Counted from the first letter of the stretch, positions 33,597-43,023 are shown. The stretch is DNA of 56,513 nt from an uncultured Lachnospiraceae bacterium (GCA_910587935.1 CAJUNP010000019.1:1-56513); one strand, 5' to 3'. Program-made: numbers and translations. Notes: generated by a model not told the origin, from the sequence alone.

Positions 33597-36119
33597 TTAA
33601 CATTCGCTACTTCTATTATTACCGGGACTCATTCTCTTATTCCGGTACAAAAGTATTCCTGCCAAAATCAGCAGTGAAGCTGTACTGACCGCAATTCCCG
33701 CTTTCAATCCTTCCGGGAAATACCGTAAAGTAATCACATGTTCTCCCTCTTCCAGCCACACGCTTATGAATGCGTCCGCATACCATTCAACTTCCGTTTC
33801 CTTTCCGTCAACGGTAAGCTTCCATCCCGGTTCATACGGAATGGAAAAGAACAGTCTTCCGGCTTTATCCGCACGGATATGGCCGTCTATTTTGTCAGAA
33901 GAAAACGCATCGACCACGAAGGGTTGTTCCCGCAGCCGGTTTATGACTTGCGTAAGCCTGCCCGTATCCAAGCGGCAGGCCGCCAGATTCAAGGTTTCCG
34001 TTTCCTCACAGGTAATCCTTACCAAGCTTCCTTTTTCCACAAAGCCAACGGGAAGAACGTAACCGTTTCCCATTTTTTTATATTCGGTTTCCTCTCCATT
34101 TACGGAAACAGTCATATTTTTTGTCTTTTTGCTCCGAGAATAGACGTAGTAATAACCGGACTGCTCCGTAATAATACGGGCTCCGCCATCCTCCTGTTTT
34201 ACCTGTGCGTTAACAAACAGATTTTCCCCGCCGGCAAGTCCCCGTGCCATCTCGTTTTGCACTTGGAACGGCTGATCCGCTTTTCTGCTTTTATCACGGC
34301 CTATAATCTGAAATTCCTCCGGAAGCATATAGCCAAGAGGAAGCGATTCCCTGCACTCATACAGGTAAATACCGTCCTGATCTGCGACCTGTTCATACAA
34401 TCCGCCCTGATCTGCCACCGGATCTTCCGAAAACATATATCTCACATTCAACAAAGCGGAAGTAAAGGGCGTGGCTCCGTCAAAACAGTAGAATACCTTA
34501 CTGTATCCCATTCCCCATTCCTCATACAAATCACCGATATAGGAATTAACCGTGGAAGAAAACACGGATGCCATCGGATATCCTGCAAGCGTACCGTCAT
34601 TTTTTGTGGTGCGCTTCCATTTTTCAAAACGGTAAAAATCCGGATTGCTCTCTTTCGTGCGCTCCGTCAGCGTCCGGTATGCCGCCAGATCCTCCAGATA
34701 ATCTGTCCTGTCGGTTACGGTTACGCTGGTAACCGCCATATTAATTCCACTTTCACCGATAACAAGCACGGCAGCCAGAATCATCAGCCTTCTTTTAATC
34801 TTCGCATCCTGCCCGTAGCGTCGGTATAAGTAAAACATCCCCGCATAAAAAAACAGAAACAGACCCGTAAGATAGTAAGTATCCAGTGCAAAATCATTCG
34901 CATATCCCAAAAGCTTCTCGCACAGCAGCAAAAACGCAACTGCCCCCGCCAGACTGCCGCCTAACGCTTTCGGCGATATTCCGTCGAGATTTTTCCATGC
35001 TTCATAACAAACAGTCAGCACCAGAAAAATATAAAGAAACGACTGCCTTGCCGGAAGCGAATCCGGGTAATTAAATCCATGCCAGATAAACACCAGCATA
35101 TTAATGGAAAATCCCGCAAGAAAAAATACCATAAGTCCGATTTTGGCAATTTTTTCACGAATAGAAATTTTCTTATTCATGATATAAAGCGGAACCAGTA
35201 ATAATACGGCCGTTCCGCAGTATATATTCGGCCAGTGGTCAAGCTTCTGTTCCGTGGCCACATTTATAAAATGTCTCGCAAGGATGTCCCACAGAGGAAA
35301 ATAAGCGGAAATTTTTTTCGGGAACGCAAATTGTCCGAACTCCGAAAAATGCAGCGCACAATACGTTGGCACCAGCAGTACGCCCGCCAGACCGCCTGCC
35401 AGCAGAGAACAGCCGCCGAAGGAAAACACCCTTTTTACAAGCCGGGGATTTTCCACACATAAAACCAGAAAATAGAGCACGGCAAAAATGCAGATCATAA
35501 TCGAAAGATAATAATCCGACAAAATTGACATTCCCAATGTCAGAATATACAATAAACACTTCTTCTCATAGAAAAGCCTTTCCAGTCCCAGAATAATGAG
35601 CGGAGCCAGTATAATATTATCCAGCCACATAATATTCCAGTTATATGCCGCAATAAATCCGGAAAGAGCGTAAAAACAGGAAAAAAACACCATGCACTTG
35701 TTTTCTTCCTTAAAATGATACCGCAGCCACAGATAAAAAGAAGTTCCGCAAAAACCGATTTTGATCACGATCAGGTACGTCATAAATTCCATTAAATGGC
35801 TTTCCGGAAACAAGACCACCAGCCAGTTGGCCGGACTCGCCAGATAATAGGAAAACAGCGCCAGAAAATTAGAACCAAGCCCCACATTCCATGAGTAAAA
35901 CAAACTCTCCCCATTTTTCAGTTTATGCAGAAATTCTGAAAAAAACGGCATGTACTGGTGATACATATCCATATGCAGAAAACTGTTGTCCCCAAAGGGA
36001 TAAATTCCCCGGCATAGTATAATCGTCATCATTACCGCAAAAGGTATCAAAAACGATAAAAACACCCCGCTGCCTAAAACTTTTCCCATCTTTTTGACGA
36101 GTTTTTTTCCTGCTGCCAT
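33597..36119 (-). CDS. YfhO family membrane protein
   Basis: 840 residues. About 13 hydrophobic helices with the YfhO hallmark PFGDNSFLHMDMYHQYMPFFSEF near the N-terminus, then a large extracytoplasmic C-terminal domain including FFSIPYEPGWKLTVDGKE and a final helix. YfhO proteins resemble GT-C glycosyltransferases and are linked to teichoic acid glycosylation in Bacillus. The ATG at 36119 has GGAGGG 8 bases upstream; the TTG at 36140 is not supported. The family normally spans 800-900 residues. Confidence 0.88.
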   Translation of the reverse strand: MAAGKKLVKKMGKVLGSGVFLSFLIPFAVMMTIILCRGIYPFGDNSFLHMDMYHQYMPFFSEFLHKLKNGESLFYSWNVGLGSNFLALFSYYLASPANWLVVLFPESHLMEFMTYLIVIKIGFCGTSFYLWLRYHFKEENKCMVFFSCFYALSGFIAAYNWNIMWLDNIILAPLIILGLERLFYEKKCLLYILTLGMSILSDYYLSIMICIFAVLYFLVLCVENPRLVKRVFSFGGCSLLAGGLAGVLLVPTYCALHFSEFGQFAFPKKISAYFPLWDILARHFINVATEQKLDHWPNIYCGTAVLLLVPLYIMNKKISIREKIAKIGLMVFFLAGFSINMLVFIWHGFNYPDSLPARQSFLYIFLVLTVCYEAWKNLDGISPKALGGSLAGAVAFLLLCEKLLGYANDFALDTYYLTGLFLFFYAGMFYLYRRYGQDAKIKRRLMILAAVLVIGESGINMAVTSVTVTDRTDYLEDLAAYRTLTERTKESNPDFYRFEKWKRTTKNDGTLAGYPMASVFSSTVNSYIGDLYEEWGMGYSKVFYCFDGATPFTSALLNVRYMFSEDPVADQGGLYEQVADQDGIYLYECRESLPLGYMLPEEFQIIGRDKSRKADQPFQVQNEMARGLAGGENLFVNAQVKQEDGGARIITEQSGYYYVYSRSKKTKNMTVSVNGEETEYKKMGNGYVLPVGFVEKGSLVRITCEETETLNLAACRLDTGRLTQVINRLREQPFVVDAFSSDKIDGHIRADKAGRLFFSIPYEPGWKLTVDGKETEVEWYADAFISVWLEEGEHVITLRYFPEGLKAGIAVSTASLLILAGILLYRNKRMSPGNNRSSEC

Positions 36120-36146
36120 TTCGTTATCCCTCCAGTTCAAGCTCCA

Positions 36147-36545
36147 CTAACCTACACGGTACCCGGTTATGGTAACCGTCGCCAGCAGCTTTTTCATTTC
36201 ATCGCAGATATCGATACGGTAACAGTTCGTGGCTTTTCCTTCCTTTACACAAAACGCCTCCGCTATCAGCAGCTCCCCTTTTGCAGGAGCCAGATACGTA
36301 ACGGTGGAATTTAAGGAAACCACTTCCGGTTTTTTCCAGTTCGTGGCAACCGCAAAGGTAAAATCCGCCAACGTAAAATATACGCCTCCCATAACCGCGC
36401 CCACGGCGTTTCGATGGCGTTCGTCCAGCCGGATGCTGCATTTGGCGTAATGTTCTCCGATTTCCTCAATATACGCGCCGCTGTCCGTAGCATAACGGTC
36501 CTTCGCAAACAGCGCTCTTACTTCCTCAATTGTTTTCAATTCCAT
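36147..36545 (-). CDS. PaaI-type hotdog thioesterase
   Basis: 132 residues; predicted acyl-CoA thioesterase, cytoplasmic. The hotdog helix motif RNAVGAVMGGVYFTLADFTFAVATN matches the PaaI family, where the Asp (ADF) helps catalysis, and VVSLNSTVTYLAPAKGELLIAEA is the usual following strand. The acyl substrate is not predictable. GGAG precedes the ATG. It is the first gene before the YfhO gene, with a good promoter 150 bases upstream. Confidence 0.82.
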   Translation of the reverse strand: MELKTIEEVRALFAKDRYATDSGAYIEEIGEHYAKCSIRLDERHRNAVGAVMGGVYFTLADFTFAVATNWKKPEVVSLNSTVTYLAPAKGELLIAEAFCVKEGKATNCYRIDICDEMKKLLATVTITGYRVG

Positions 36546-36572
36546 ATTGTTTCACTCCATTCTGTCCGTTTA

Positions 36573-36632
36573 TTATATATATACCCACAAATCAGAGCTT
36601 TTCAACACAATTTTTCCGTCTTCCAAAGACAT
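36573..36632 (-). CDS. possible 19-residue upstream ORF
   Basis: ATG at 36632 preceded by AAGGT; encodes MSLEDGKIVLKSSDLWVYI and stops 27 bases before the thioesterase start. The frame is open further upstream and also reads like protein (REEVTGHKVK), so it may be the relic of a longer gene. Low confidence; no homologue recognised. Confidence 0.3.
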   Translation of the reverse strand: MSLEDGKIVLKSSDLWVYI

Positions 36633-36696
36633 TTTTACCTTGTGTCCTGTAACTTCCTCCCGGCCTGCCAACGCTTAATTTGTGAATAACATTGAA

Positions 36697-36725
36697 ATTA
36701 TAACATAAAAACATATGCCTCTCAA
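36697..36725 (-). promoter_or_regulatory. promoter of the thioesterase-YfhO unit
   Basis: Minus strand: TTGAGA (36720-36725), 17 bases, TATAAT (36697-36702). The leader before the thioesterase is about 145 bases and contains a possible short ORF. Confidence 0.75.
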
Positions 36726-36771
36726 TATAAGTTCCCTGTAAAACAGTCTTTTCCGACAGCCTTCCCTATAC

Positions 36772-36814
36772 AAAAAACGCTTGATTCCCGCAGTAAAAAC
36801 CGGTTTCAAGCGTT
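36772..36814 (-). terminator. intrinsic terminator after prfA
   Basis: Stem AACGCTTGA (36776-36784) with TCAAGCGTT (36806-36814); on the minus strand it is followed by six T. It closes the rho-rpmE-prmC-prfA region. Confidence 0.9.
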
Positions 36815-36844
36815 CTTTCCACATTCATTTTTGTTAAAATACAA

Positions 36845-37918
36845 TTAATTTTCATTCATCTTCGCAAGTTTTGCCGCCTGGTCCGCCGCGATACAGGCGT
36901 CAATAATCTCCTGGATATCTCCGTTCATAACCTTATCCAGCTTATACAATGTCAGATTGATCCTGTGATCCGTTACGCGTCCCTGAGGGAAATTGTAAGT
37001 CCGTATCTTCTCGGAACGGTCTCCCGTTCCTACCTGGCTTCTGCGAAGCTCCGCTTCCGCATCGTGGGCTTTCTGCTGTTCAATATCGTATAACTTTGCC
37101 CGAAGCAGTGCAAACGCCTTGGCCTTATTCTGCAGCTGTGATTTCTCAGTCTGGCTGTATACCACGATTCCCGTAGGATAGTGGGTCAGGCGGACCGCCG
37201 AATCGGTGGTGTTGACACACTGGCCGCCGTTCCCGGAGGCACGCATGACATCGATACGGATATCTTTTTCGTCAATCACAACATCTACTTCTTCGGCTTC
37301 CGGCATTACGGCAACGGTAATAGTTGAAGTATGAATTCTTCCGCCGGATTCCGTTTCCGGGACACGCTGTACTCGGTGTACGCCGCTTTCATACTTTAAC
37401 CGGGAATAGGCCCCCTGCCCGCTTACCATAAAGGTAACCTCTTTCATTCCGCCAATTCCGATTTCATCGACGCTTGCCGTCTCAACCTTCCACCGCTGGC
37501 TCTCCGCATAATGCACATACATACGGTAGATTTCGGCCGCAAACAGCGCTGACTCGTCGCCGCCGGCGCCGGCGCGGATTTCTACGATTACATTCTTATC
37601 ATCATTGGGATCTTTGGGAAGCAGCAGGATTTTCAGTTCTTCTTCCAGTTCTCCGATCCGCTTTCTGCTGTCGCTTAATGTGTCTTTAAGCATCTCCCGC
37701 ATTTCTTCATCCGATTCTTCCTCCAGCATTGCCAGAGAATCCTCCACGTCCTGCTTACACTTTTTGTATTCCTGATAGGCTTCTACAATAGGAGCCAGAT
37801 CGCTCTGTTCTTTCATCAGGCTGCGAAAACGCTCCTGATTATTCGCAACGGTGGGTTCATGCAGTTCCCCCATAATCTCTTCAAAACGAATCAGTAAATC
37901 GTCCAGTCTGTCAAACAT
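36845..37918 (-). CDS. prfA: peptide chain release factor 1
   Basis: 357 residues; recognises UAA and UAG stop codons and triggers peptide release. Codon-recognition PxT motif as PET (RVPETESGGRIHTS) and the catalytic GGQ (SGNGGQCVNTTDSAVRLTH). The residue after GGQ is Cys where many RF1 proteins have His, a tolerated variant. GAGGG precedes the ATG, and the gene begins 1 base after the stop of prmC, whose product methylates the GGQ glutamine. Confidence 0.97.
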   Translation of the reverse strand: MFDRLDDLLIRFEEIMGELHEPTVANNQERFRSLMKEQSDLAPIVEAYQEYKKCKQDVEDSLAMLEEESDEEMREMLKDTLSDSRKRIGELEEELKILLLPKDPNDDKNVIVEIRAGAGGDESALFAAEIYRMYVHYAESQRWKVETASVDEIGIGGMKEVTFMVSGQGAYSRLKYESGVHRVQRVPETESGGRIHTSTITVAVMPEAEEVDVVIDEKDIRIDVMRASGNGGQCVNTTDSAVRLTHYPTGIVVYSQTEKSQLQNKAKAFALLRAKLYDIEQQKAHDAEAELRRSQVGTGDRSEKIRTYNFPQGRVTDHRINLTLYKLDKVMNGDIQEIIDACIAADQAAKLAKMNEN

Positions 37919-37919
37919 C

Positions 37920-38789
37920 TTATTCCCTCACTTCATATCTTCCATAAACAACCCGGTCAAGCCCGGAAAAATCTTTCACGATCCGAACATCCGCATAACC
38001 GGCTTCTTCCATCATTCCCTTTACGGCCACTCCCTGGTCATAACCAATCTCAAAAAACAAACGGCCGCCGCCGCATAAATGCTCTTTACCCTGTTTTATA
38101 ATACGGCGGTAAAAAAGCAGTCCGTCCTCCGCACCGTCTAAAGCCAGAATCGGTTCATTTCCCCGCACCTCCTCCGCCAGTTCGGGAATCACCGCCGACC
38201 TGATATAAGGGGGGTTGGATACCAGAATGTCAAAACGGCCTTCTACCCGTTCAAACAAATCGCTTTCCACAAACCGCGCCACGGTATCGTCCTTCTTACC
38301 GGCAAGAATCCGCGCCGCATTCTCCCTCGCAACGCAAAGAGCATCGCCGGAAATGTCCGCGCCCGTTCCCTGGCAGTCGTTGGAATAATGCAGCAAACTG
38401 ATCAGTATGCATCCGGAACCGGTGCACATATCCAGAATCCTGCTTCCGTCATGCAGATCACGCAGCACTTCTTCCACCAGAATTTCGGTATCCTGCCTGG
38501 GAATCAAAACCTTTTCGTTAACCGTAAATTCCAGTCCCATAAATTCCTGTACGCCGGTAATATACTGTAACGGCATGTGTGAAGCCCGTTTTTCTATAAA
38601 AGTAAGATATGTCTTCTCTTTCTCCGGCTCCACTTCTCTGTCCCCATGAACCAGCAGATCGTTCCGGTTTGTCCGGCATACGGATTCCAGCAAAAGCCGC
38701 GCGTCCAAAGCCGCCTCGCCGATATCCGCCTGTTCCAGTATTTTTTTCCCTGCCCGGTATAATTCACCGTAGTTCACCGGACGGCTCAT
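37920..38789 (-). CDS. prmC: release factor glutamine methyltransferase PrmC
   Basis: 289 residues; methylates the Gln of the GGQ motif of release factors using S-adenosylmethionine. N-terminal helical domain, then a Rossmann methyltransferase with ILDMCTGSGCI and the catalytic NPPY (DILVSNPPYIRS). It overlaps the DUF1385 gene by 4 bases at its start and precedes its substrate gene prfA. Confidence 0.95.
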   Translation of the reverse strand: MSRPVNYGELYRAGKKILEQADIGEAALDARLLLESVCRTNRNDLLVHGDREVEPEKEKTYLTFIEKRASHMPLQYITGVQEFMGLEFTVNEKVLIPRQDTEILVEEVLRDLHDGSRILDMCTGSGCILISLLHYSNDCQGTGADISGDALCVARENAARILAGKKDDTVARFVESDLFERVEGRFDILVSNPPYIRSAVIPELAEEVRGNEPILALDGAEDGLLFYRRIIKQGKEHLCGGGRLFFEIGYDQGVAVKGMMEEAGYADVRIVKDFSGLDRVVYGRYEVRE

Positions 38790-39811
38790 CTCTGTGCCGG
38801 AGACTCTTCCTCACCCTGTCCCCTGTGCAGATTCCTTCCGGCTTCAAAATCTTCCTCGCTGAAATCTTTTCCAAAGTTCTCTCTCAGATACGCTTTCCAG
38901 TCAAAAACCGCTTCCACGGAAGCAATGGCAACCTCGATCATGGAATCGTCCGGTTCCTTGGTCGTCAGGCGCTGAAGCAACATTCCGGGCGCGGAAATAA
39001 TCCGGATCAGCAGATTGTCGAATCTGCCCGCCAGCCGTATTACCTCATAGGAAATACCTGCAATAACGGGAATCAGCAAAATCCTGATCACAATTCTCTG
39101 AACGGGACTTTCCACACGAATAAAGAAAAAGAGAATAATACTGATAAACAATACAAGGAACATAAAGCTTGTCCCGCAGCGTTTATGCAGCCGGGAACTG
39201 TTTCTTACATTCCTTACCGTAAGCCTGTGCCCTCTTTCCAGACAGTTAATGCACTTATGCTCCGCGCCGTGATACCGGTACAGACGCTTAATGTCCTTCA
39301 TGGCGCTGATTCCTGCCACATACAGTACAAATATCAGAATTCGCAGCGCGCCTTCCAGAATTGCCATCAGGGAAGCGTTGCGCACATATTCCCGGAAAAG
39401 AGAAGTAATAAAATAAGGCAGTACTATAAACAGGGCCACCGCAATAATAATGGCTAAAAACGTCGTAAATCCCATTAAAATCTTTTCGCCTTTGCCTTTA
39501 CTAACCGTATTCAGAGTCTTATCCATCCCCGTTTCATCCGTCTCTTCATCTTCATAAAAGTGTGCCGAATAATTTAAACATTTCGTACCGAGCACCATAG
39601 AATCAATAAAATTGAAAATCCCCCGGATAAACGGAAGCTCTTTTATCTTATTTCCGTGCCAGACTCCTTCATAAGCCTCCACTTCCACCTCAATGTCACC
39701 GTCGGGTTTTCTGACCGCCACAGCGTACTTTTCCCTGTTTTTCATCATTACGCCTTCTAAAACGGCCTGGCCGCCAATCCCCGAATAGCAGCCTCTTCTT
39801 TTTCTGCGCAT
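38786..39811 (-). CDS. DUF1385 membrane protein (YqhQ-like)
   Basis: 341 residues. The N-terminal signature GGQAVLEGVMMKNREKYAVAVRKPDG and the central YRYHGAEHKCINCLERG define DUF1385. Several membrane helices follow. Function is unsettled. In Clostridia this gene commonly lies between rpmE and prmC, as here. GGAGG precedes the ATG. The C-terminal tail (DFEAGRNLHRGQGEEESPAQR) is hydrophilic. Confidence 0.92.
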   Translation of the reverse strand: MRRKRRGCYSGIGGQAVLEGVMMKNREKYAVAVRKPDGDIEVEVEAYEGVWHGNKIKELPFIRGIFNFIDSMVLGTKCLNYSAHFYEDEETDETGMDKTLNTVSKGKGEKILMGFTTFLAIIIAVALFIVLPYFITSLFREYVRNASLMAILEGALRILIFVLYVAGISAMKDIKRLYRYHGAEHKCINCLERGHRLTVRNVRNSSRLHKRCGTSFMFLVLFISIILFFFIRVESPVQRIVIRILLIPVIAGISYEVIRLAGRFDNLLIRIISAPGMLLQRLTTKEPDDSMIEVAIASVEAVFDWKAYLRENFGKDFSEEDFEAGRNLHRGQGEEESPAQR

Positions 39812-39836
39812 AAATAACCTCCTGCATATATATAAG

Positions 39837-39866
39837 AAAGGTTGAGATATAATAACCTCAACCTTT
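39837..39866 (-). terminator. hairpin terminator after rpmE
   Basis: Perfect 10-bp stem AAAGGTTGAG/CTCAACCTTT, 10-base loop. T-rich on both sides; it may allow partial readthrough into the DUF1385-prmC-prfA genes, which have no other clear promoter. Confidence 0.75.
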
Positions 39867-39892
39867 TTTGCAAACCTATAAACGTGCCGTAA

Positions 39893-40099
39893 TTACTTGG
39901 ATTCAACGCCGTACTTTCTGTTGAACTTATCAATACGTCCGTCAGCTCTTGCAGTCTTCTGCTGTCCCGTGTAGAACGAATGGCACTTAGAGCAAACTTC
40001 CACGTGAATCTCCGGCTTGGTAGAACCGGTTACAAATGTGTTGCCACAGTTGCAGGTTACAGTTGCCTGATGATACTCAGGATGGATTCCTTCTTTCAT
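39893..40099 (-). CDS. rpmE: 50S ribosomal protein L31
   Basis: 68 residues. Type with zinc-binding Cys residues: CNC near residues 16-18 and CSKC near 36-39, so this is the zinc-containing (C+) form. Begins MKEGIHPEYHQATVTCNCG, as expected. AGAGGTG precedes the ATG. It has its own promoter in the gap after rho. Confidence 0.97.
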   Translation of the reverse strand: MKEGIHPEYHQATVTCNCGNTFVTGSTKPEIHVEVCSKCHSFYTGQQKTARADGRIDKFNRKYGVESK

Positions 40100-40173
40100 G
40101 TCTTCACCTCTCTATATCATAACTTCTGTCTTGTTCTCATCCACTACTGCCTGTAATCACAAACAGCTTATTA

Positions 40174-40202
40174 ATTGTAACATGGCTTTTCCATAGTTGC
40201 AA
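40174..40202 (-). promoter_or_regulatory. rpmE promoter
   Basis: Minus strand: TTGCAA (40197-40202), 17 bases, TACAAT (40174-40179). The spacer includes ATGG-AAAAG-CCAT, a small inverted repeat that could be an operator. Leader about 65 bases. Confidence 0.7.
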
Positions 40203-40209
40203 GTATTTT

Positions 40210-41604
40210 TTAAATAAATTTCATTTTCTTAACCATGGAAACAAATTCCTGATTATTTCTGGTGCGGGAGAACATATCGATTACTTTGTCAACCGCCTCT
40301 TCCGCTTTCATGCCGTTCATGGCTTTTCGGATAATATTGATTGCCTCCAGTTCATCCGGCGCAAGAAGCAGGTCTTCTCTTCTGGTTCCTGACTTGGGAA
40401 TATCGATAGCAGGGAAAACGCGTTTTTCGGAAAGCTTTCTGTCCAGCACCAGCTCCATATTACCGGTTCCCTTAAATTCTTCGTAAACCACATCGTCCAT
40501 CTTGCTCCCCGTATCAACCAGCGCCGTTGCGAGAATGGTAAGACTTCCGCCTTCCCTCATTTTCCTCGCCGCTCCGAAAAAACGTTTCGGCATATGCAGC
40601 GCCGCGGGATCAAGACCGCCTGATAAGGTTCGTCCGCTGGGAGGCACAACCTGGTTATAAGCTCTGGTAAGACGTGTAATACTGTCCAGCAAAATCACTA
40701 CGTCGTTCTTATGCTCAACAAGTCTCTTCCCTCTTTCGATCACCATCTCCGATACACGTTTGTGATGTTCCGGCAGTTCGTCAAAGGTAGAATAAATCAC
40801 CTCGACATTGGGGCCCTCGATCGCTTCCTTAATGTCCGTAACCTCCTCAGGCCTTTCATCTATTAATAAGATAATCAGATGGCTTTCGGGACAATTCCGC
40901 TTAACGGACTTGGCAACATCTTTTAACAGCGTTGTCTTACCCGCCTTGGGAGGAGACACGATCATACCTCTCTGCCCTTTGCCCACCGGACTGATTAGAT
41001 CCATAATTCTCATAGATATGCTGGCGCCGGGCCGCTCCAGGCGCAGACGCTCATCGGGGAAGATCGGCGTCAGATCTTCAAAATTTTTCCTCTGTGTAGC
41101 GATCTCAGGCCTGTATCCGTTAATGGTTTTAACGAACAAGAGCGCGCTGAACTTCTCGCTTTGCGTCTTAATACGTGTGTTGCCGCGCAGAATATCACCG
41201 GTTTTCAATCCGAACCGGCGGATCTGGCTGGGAGCTACATATACGTCGTTCTCACCCGGCAGGTAATTGGCACACCGTATAAAGCCGTATCCGTCAGGCA
41301 TTACCTCCAGAATTCCGTGGGCCTCTACGCCGCTGTCCAGATCACCGGGATATTTCTCTTCTTCTTTTACCGCGCTTTCCTTTTCTTCTTCCTTCGCAGG
41401 CTCCCGGCCGGCGGAAGGAGTCTTTTGCGCCGGCGTCGTAACGGATTTTGCCGGCTCGCTTCCCTTGGCTTTATCCTTCTCATCCTCCAGAAGCATAGCC
41501 TCGATTACTTCCGCTTTCTTCATCGTCGACGTTCCTTTGATTCCTCTCGTCTTTGCAATAGCCTTCAAATCTGTCAAAGCGAGGGATTCATACTTTCCTC
41601 TCAT
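40210..41604 (-). CDS. rho: transcription termination factor Rho
   Basis: 464 residues; RNA-dependent ATPase helicase that ends transcription. N-terminal Rho_N/SAP-like helices (LTDLKAIAKTRGIKG), a Lys/Glu/Pro-rich linker (about 50-90), the cold-shock RNA-binding domain (GYGFIRCANYLPGENDVYV), Walker A SPPKAGKTTLL, Walker B LIILLIDERPEEV, and the Q/R loops. The ATG at 41604 has GGAGG 5 bases upstream. First gene of the rho-rpmE block. Confidence 0.97.
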   Translation of the reverse strand: MRGKYESLALTDLKAIAKTRGIKGTSTMKKAEVIEAMLLEDEKDKAKGSEPAKSVTTPAQKTPSAGREPAKEEEKESAVKEEEKYPGDLDSGVEAHGILEVMPDGYGFIRCANYLPGENDVYVAPSQIRRFGLKTGDILRGNTRIKTQSEKFSALLFVKTINGYRPEIATQRKNFEDLTPIFPDERLRLERPGASISMRIMDLISPVGKGQRGMIVSPPKAGKTTLLKDVAKSVKRNCPESHLIILLIDERPEEVTDIKEAIEGPNVEVIYSTFDELPEHHKRVSEMVIERGKRLVEHKNDVVILLDSITRLTRAYNQVVPPSGRTLSGGLDPAALHMPKRFFGAARKMREGGSLTILATALVDTGSKMDDVVYEEFKGTGNMELVLDRKLSEKRVFPAIDIPKSGTRREDLLLAPDELEAINIIRKAMNGMKAEEAVDKVIDMFSRTRNNQEFVSMVKKMKFI

Positions 41605-41796
41605 ATAATCCTCCATTCCTGTTCTGCCTGCAAATTGGGGTGCAGACGCAAACCCGCCATATGAAAATCTTTACTATTCCACAATGCTCCCTGCTCCTGC
41701 ACTGCGTATTTTTATAATATTTTTTATTTTAAAATTTATCATGGGGTTTTAAAAAGATATGTATCAGATGACTTATAACTATATCTCTGAAAAAGC

Positions 41797-41849
41797 ATTA
41801 TACAATAAAATTTTCAAAATAGGAAGTCTATATTGAAAATTTTATTGTA
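41797..41849 (-). promoter_or_regulatory. perfect 17-bp inverted repeat overlapping a TATAAT -10, upstream of rho
   Basis: Arms 41801-41817 and 41833-41849 are exact complements with a 15-base spacer. The minus-strand TATAAT (41797-41802) overlaps the inner end of one arm and is placed to serve rho (leader about 190 bases); the -35 is weak. It also lies 35 bases after the stop of the upstream gene, so it may double as its terminator. The long gap 41610-41883 holds nothing else obvious. Confidence 0.6.
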
Positions 41850-41883
41850 ATATTCGGCTTTTCTTTGTAATTTTTGTCTTATT

Positions 41884-43023
41884 TTAAAAAGCGCCGGCAA
41901 TATTTTCGCCTTCCTGTCCCTTCAGGCTGAAATCAAGAATAACCGGATCATGATCCGAATAAAGATATCCGGTTTTAACATGCGTATACTCTTCGCAGAC
42001 TACATTATCGGATAGGATGAATCCGTCCAGCGTAACCGTATAAGTGACGCCTTCCGCATATTCCATATCCGCATTCCGGGCGCTGTTCCACATCTGTTCT
42101 CTCTCTTCCTGCGAAAAGGAATCCAGGCAGAATGAAAAACCCTCGGGCAGCTCTTCCCTTGGAAAAGGATACGCCCAGGATTCTCTTTCGCTGCCGTCGT
42201 CCGTAAGCGCCTTCAGATCATGATTAAAATCGCCGCCGCAAATCACATAATTGCCCTGCGCGTATTCTCCCGCCATATCCTCGCAAAGCATCCGGATCTG
42301 CCCTTCTCTGATTGTATCGCTGTTCCCGTAGGCCGACATATGAATCGCATACAGGCACAAATACTTTCCATTCTCCACCGGAATCCTGGATACGCTGTAG
42401 CATCTGTCGAGATCAAAAAATTTACTGAAAGATGTGGAAATCGGAAAGCTTCTGCGCACGGCGCTTTCAATAGGAAACGCCGAATACAGCGTGATGCCGG
42501 CTCTGCTTTTTCCGTGAGGTTCCAGAATCGGATAAAACAAAAAGGCGGAATCATAATTCTGTGCGTAATCGGAATAAAAATCCCCGAATTTTTCATCCAG
42601 AATCTCTTTCTGGTCCATGTGATAGCTTCTGGTAGAATCCCGATCCACTTCTTCAAACATGGCAAAATCAGGCTTAAGGCCGGCCGCCAGATCCGCCGCT
42701 CCCGTCACGGTGCGTATCACGCTTTCTCTGCTTTCGCCGACCGATGACTTTCCTCCGTCCATAAAAAAACTGAACTCCGGCGTATAAGCGCCAAATCCGA
42801 TATTATAAGTAAGAACCCGGTACGTAACGCCCGTCTTTACCGTATCCTGCGTTCCGCTTCCCGTTACCGGCTCTTCAATCTCCAGTTCCAGCATATCCGG
42901 CAGCCTTTTATAAGAAACATAAACATATCCCACATAAACCAGTACGGCGCACACCATAATTAAGGCTGCCGCCGCCAGTCCAATTCCGATCTTCTTTATA
43001 ATTTTTTTCATTTTTATACCCAT
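41884..43023 (-). CDS. membrane-anchored endonuclease/exonuclease/phosphatase family protein
   Basis: 379 residues. Basic N-terminus and one helix (IGLAAAALIMVCAVLVYVGYVYV), then an EEP-fold domain: LTYNIGFG, MFEEVDRDSTRSY (metal Glu), YAIHMSAYGNS, ICGGDFNHDLK (catalytic Asp/Asn) and a final SDHDPVILDF. The active site would lie outside the membrane. The family covers nucleases, phosphodiesterases and sphingomyelinase-like enzymes, so the substrate is open. GGAGG 7 bases before the ATG at 43023. Confidence 0.82.
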   Translation of the reverse strand: MGIKMKKIIKKIGIGLAAAALIMVCAVLVYVGYVYVSYKRLPDMLELEIEEPVTGSGTQDTVKTGVTYRVLTYNIGFGAYTPEFSFFMDGGKSSVGESRESVIRTVTGAADLAAGLKPDFAMFEEVDRDSTRSYHMDQKEILDEKFGDFYSDYAQNYDSAFLFYPILEPHGKSRAGITLYSAFPIESAVRRSFPISTSFSKFFDLDRCYSVSRIPVENGKYLCLYAIHMSAYGNSDTIREGQIRMLCEDMAGEYAQGNYVICGGDFNHDLKALTDDGSERESWAYPFPREELPEGFSFCLDSFSQEEREQMWNSARNADMEYAEGVTYTVTLDGFILSDNVVCEEYTHVKTGYLYSDHDPVILDFSLKGQEGENIAGAF

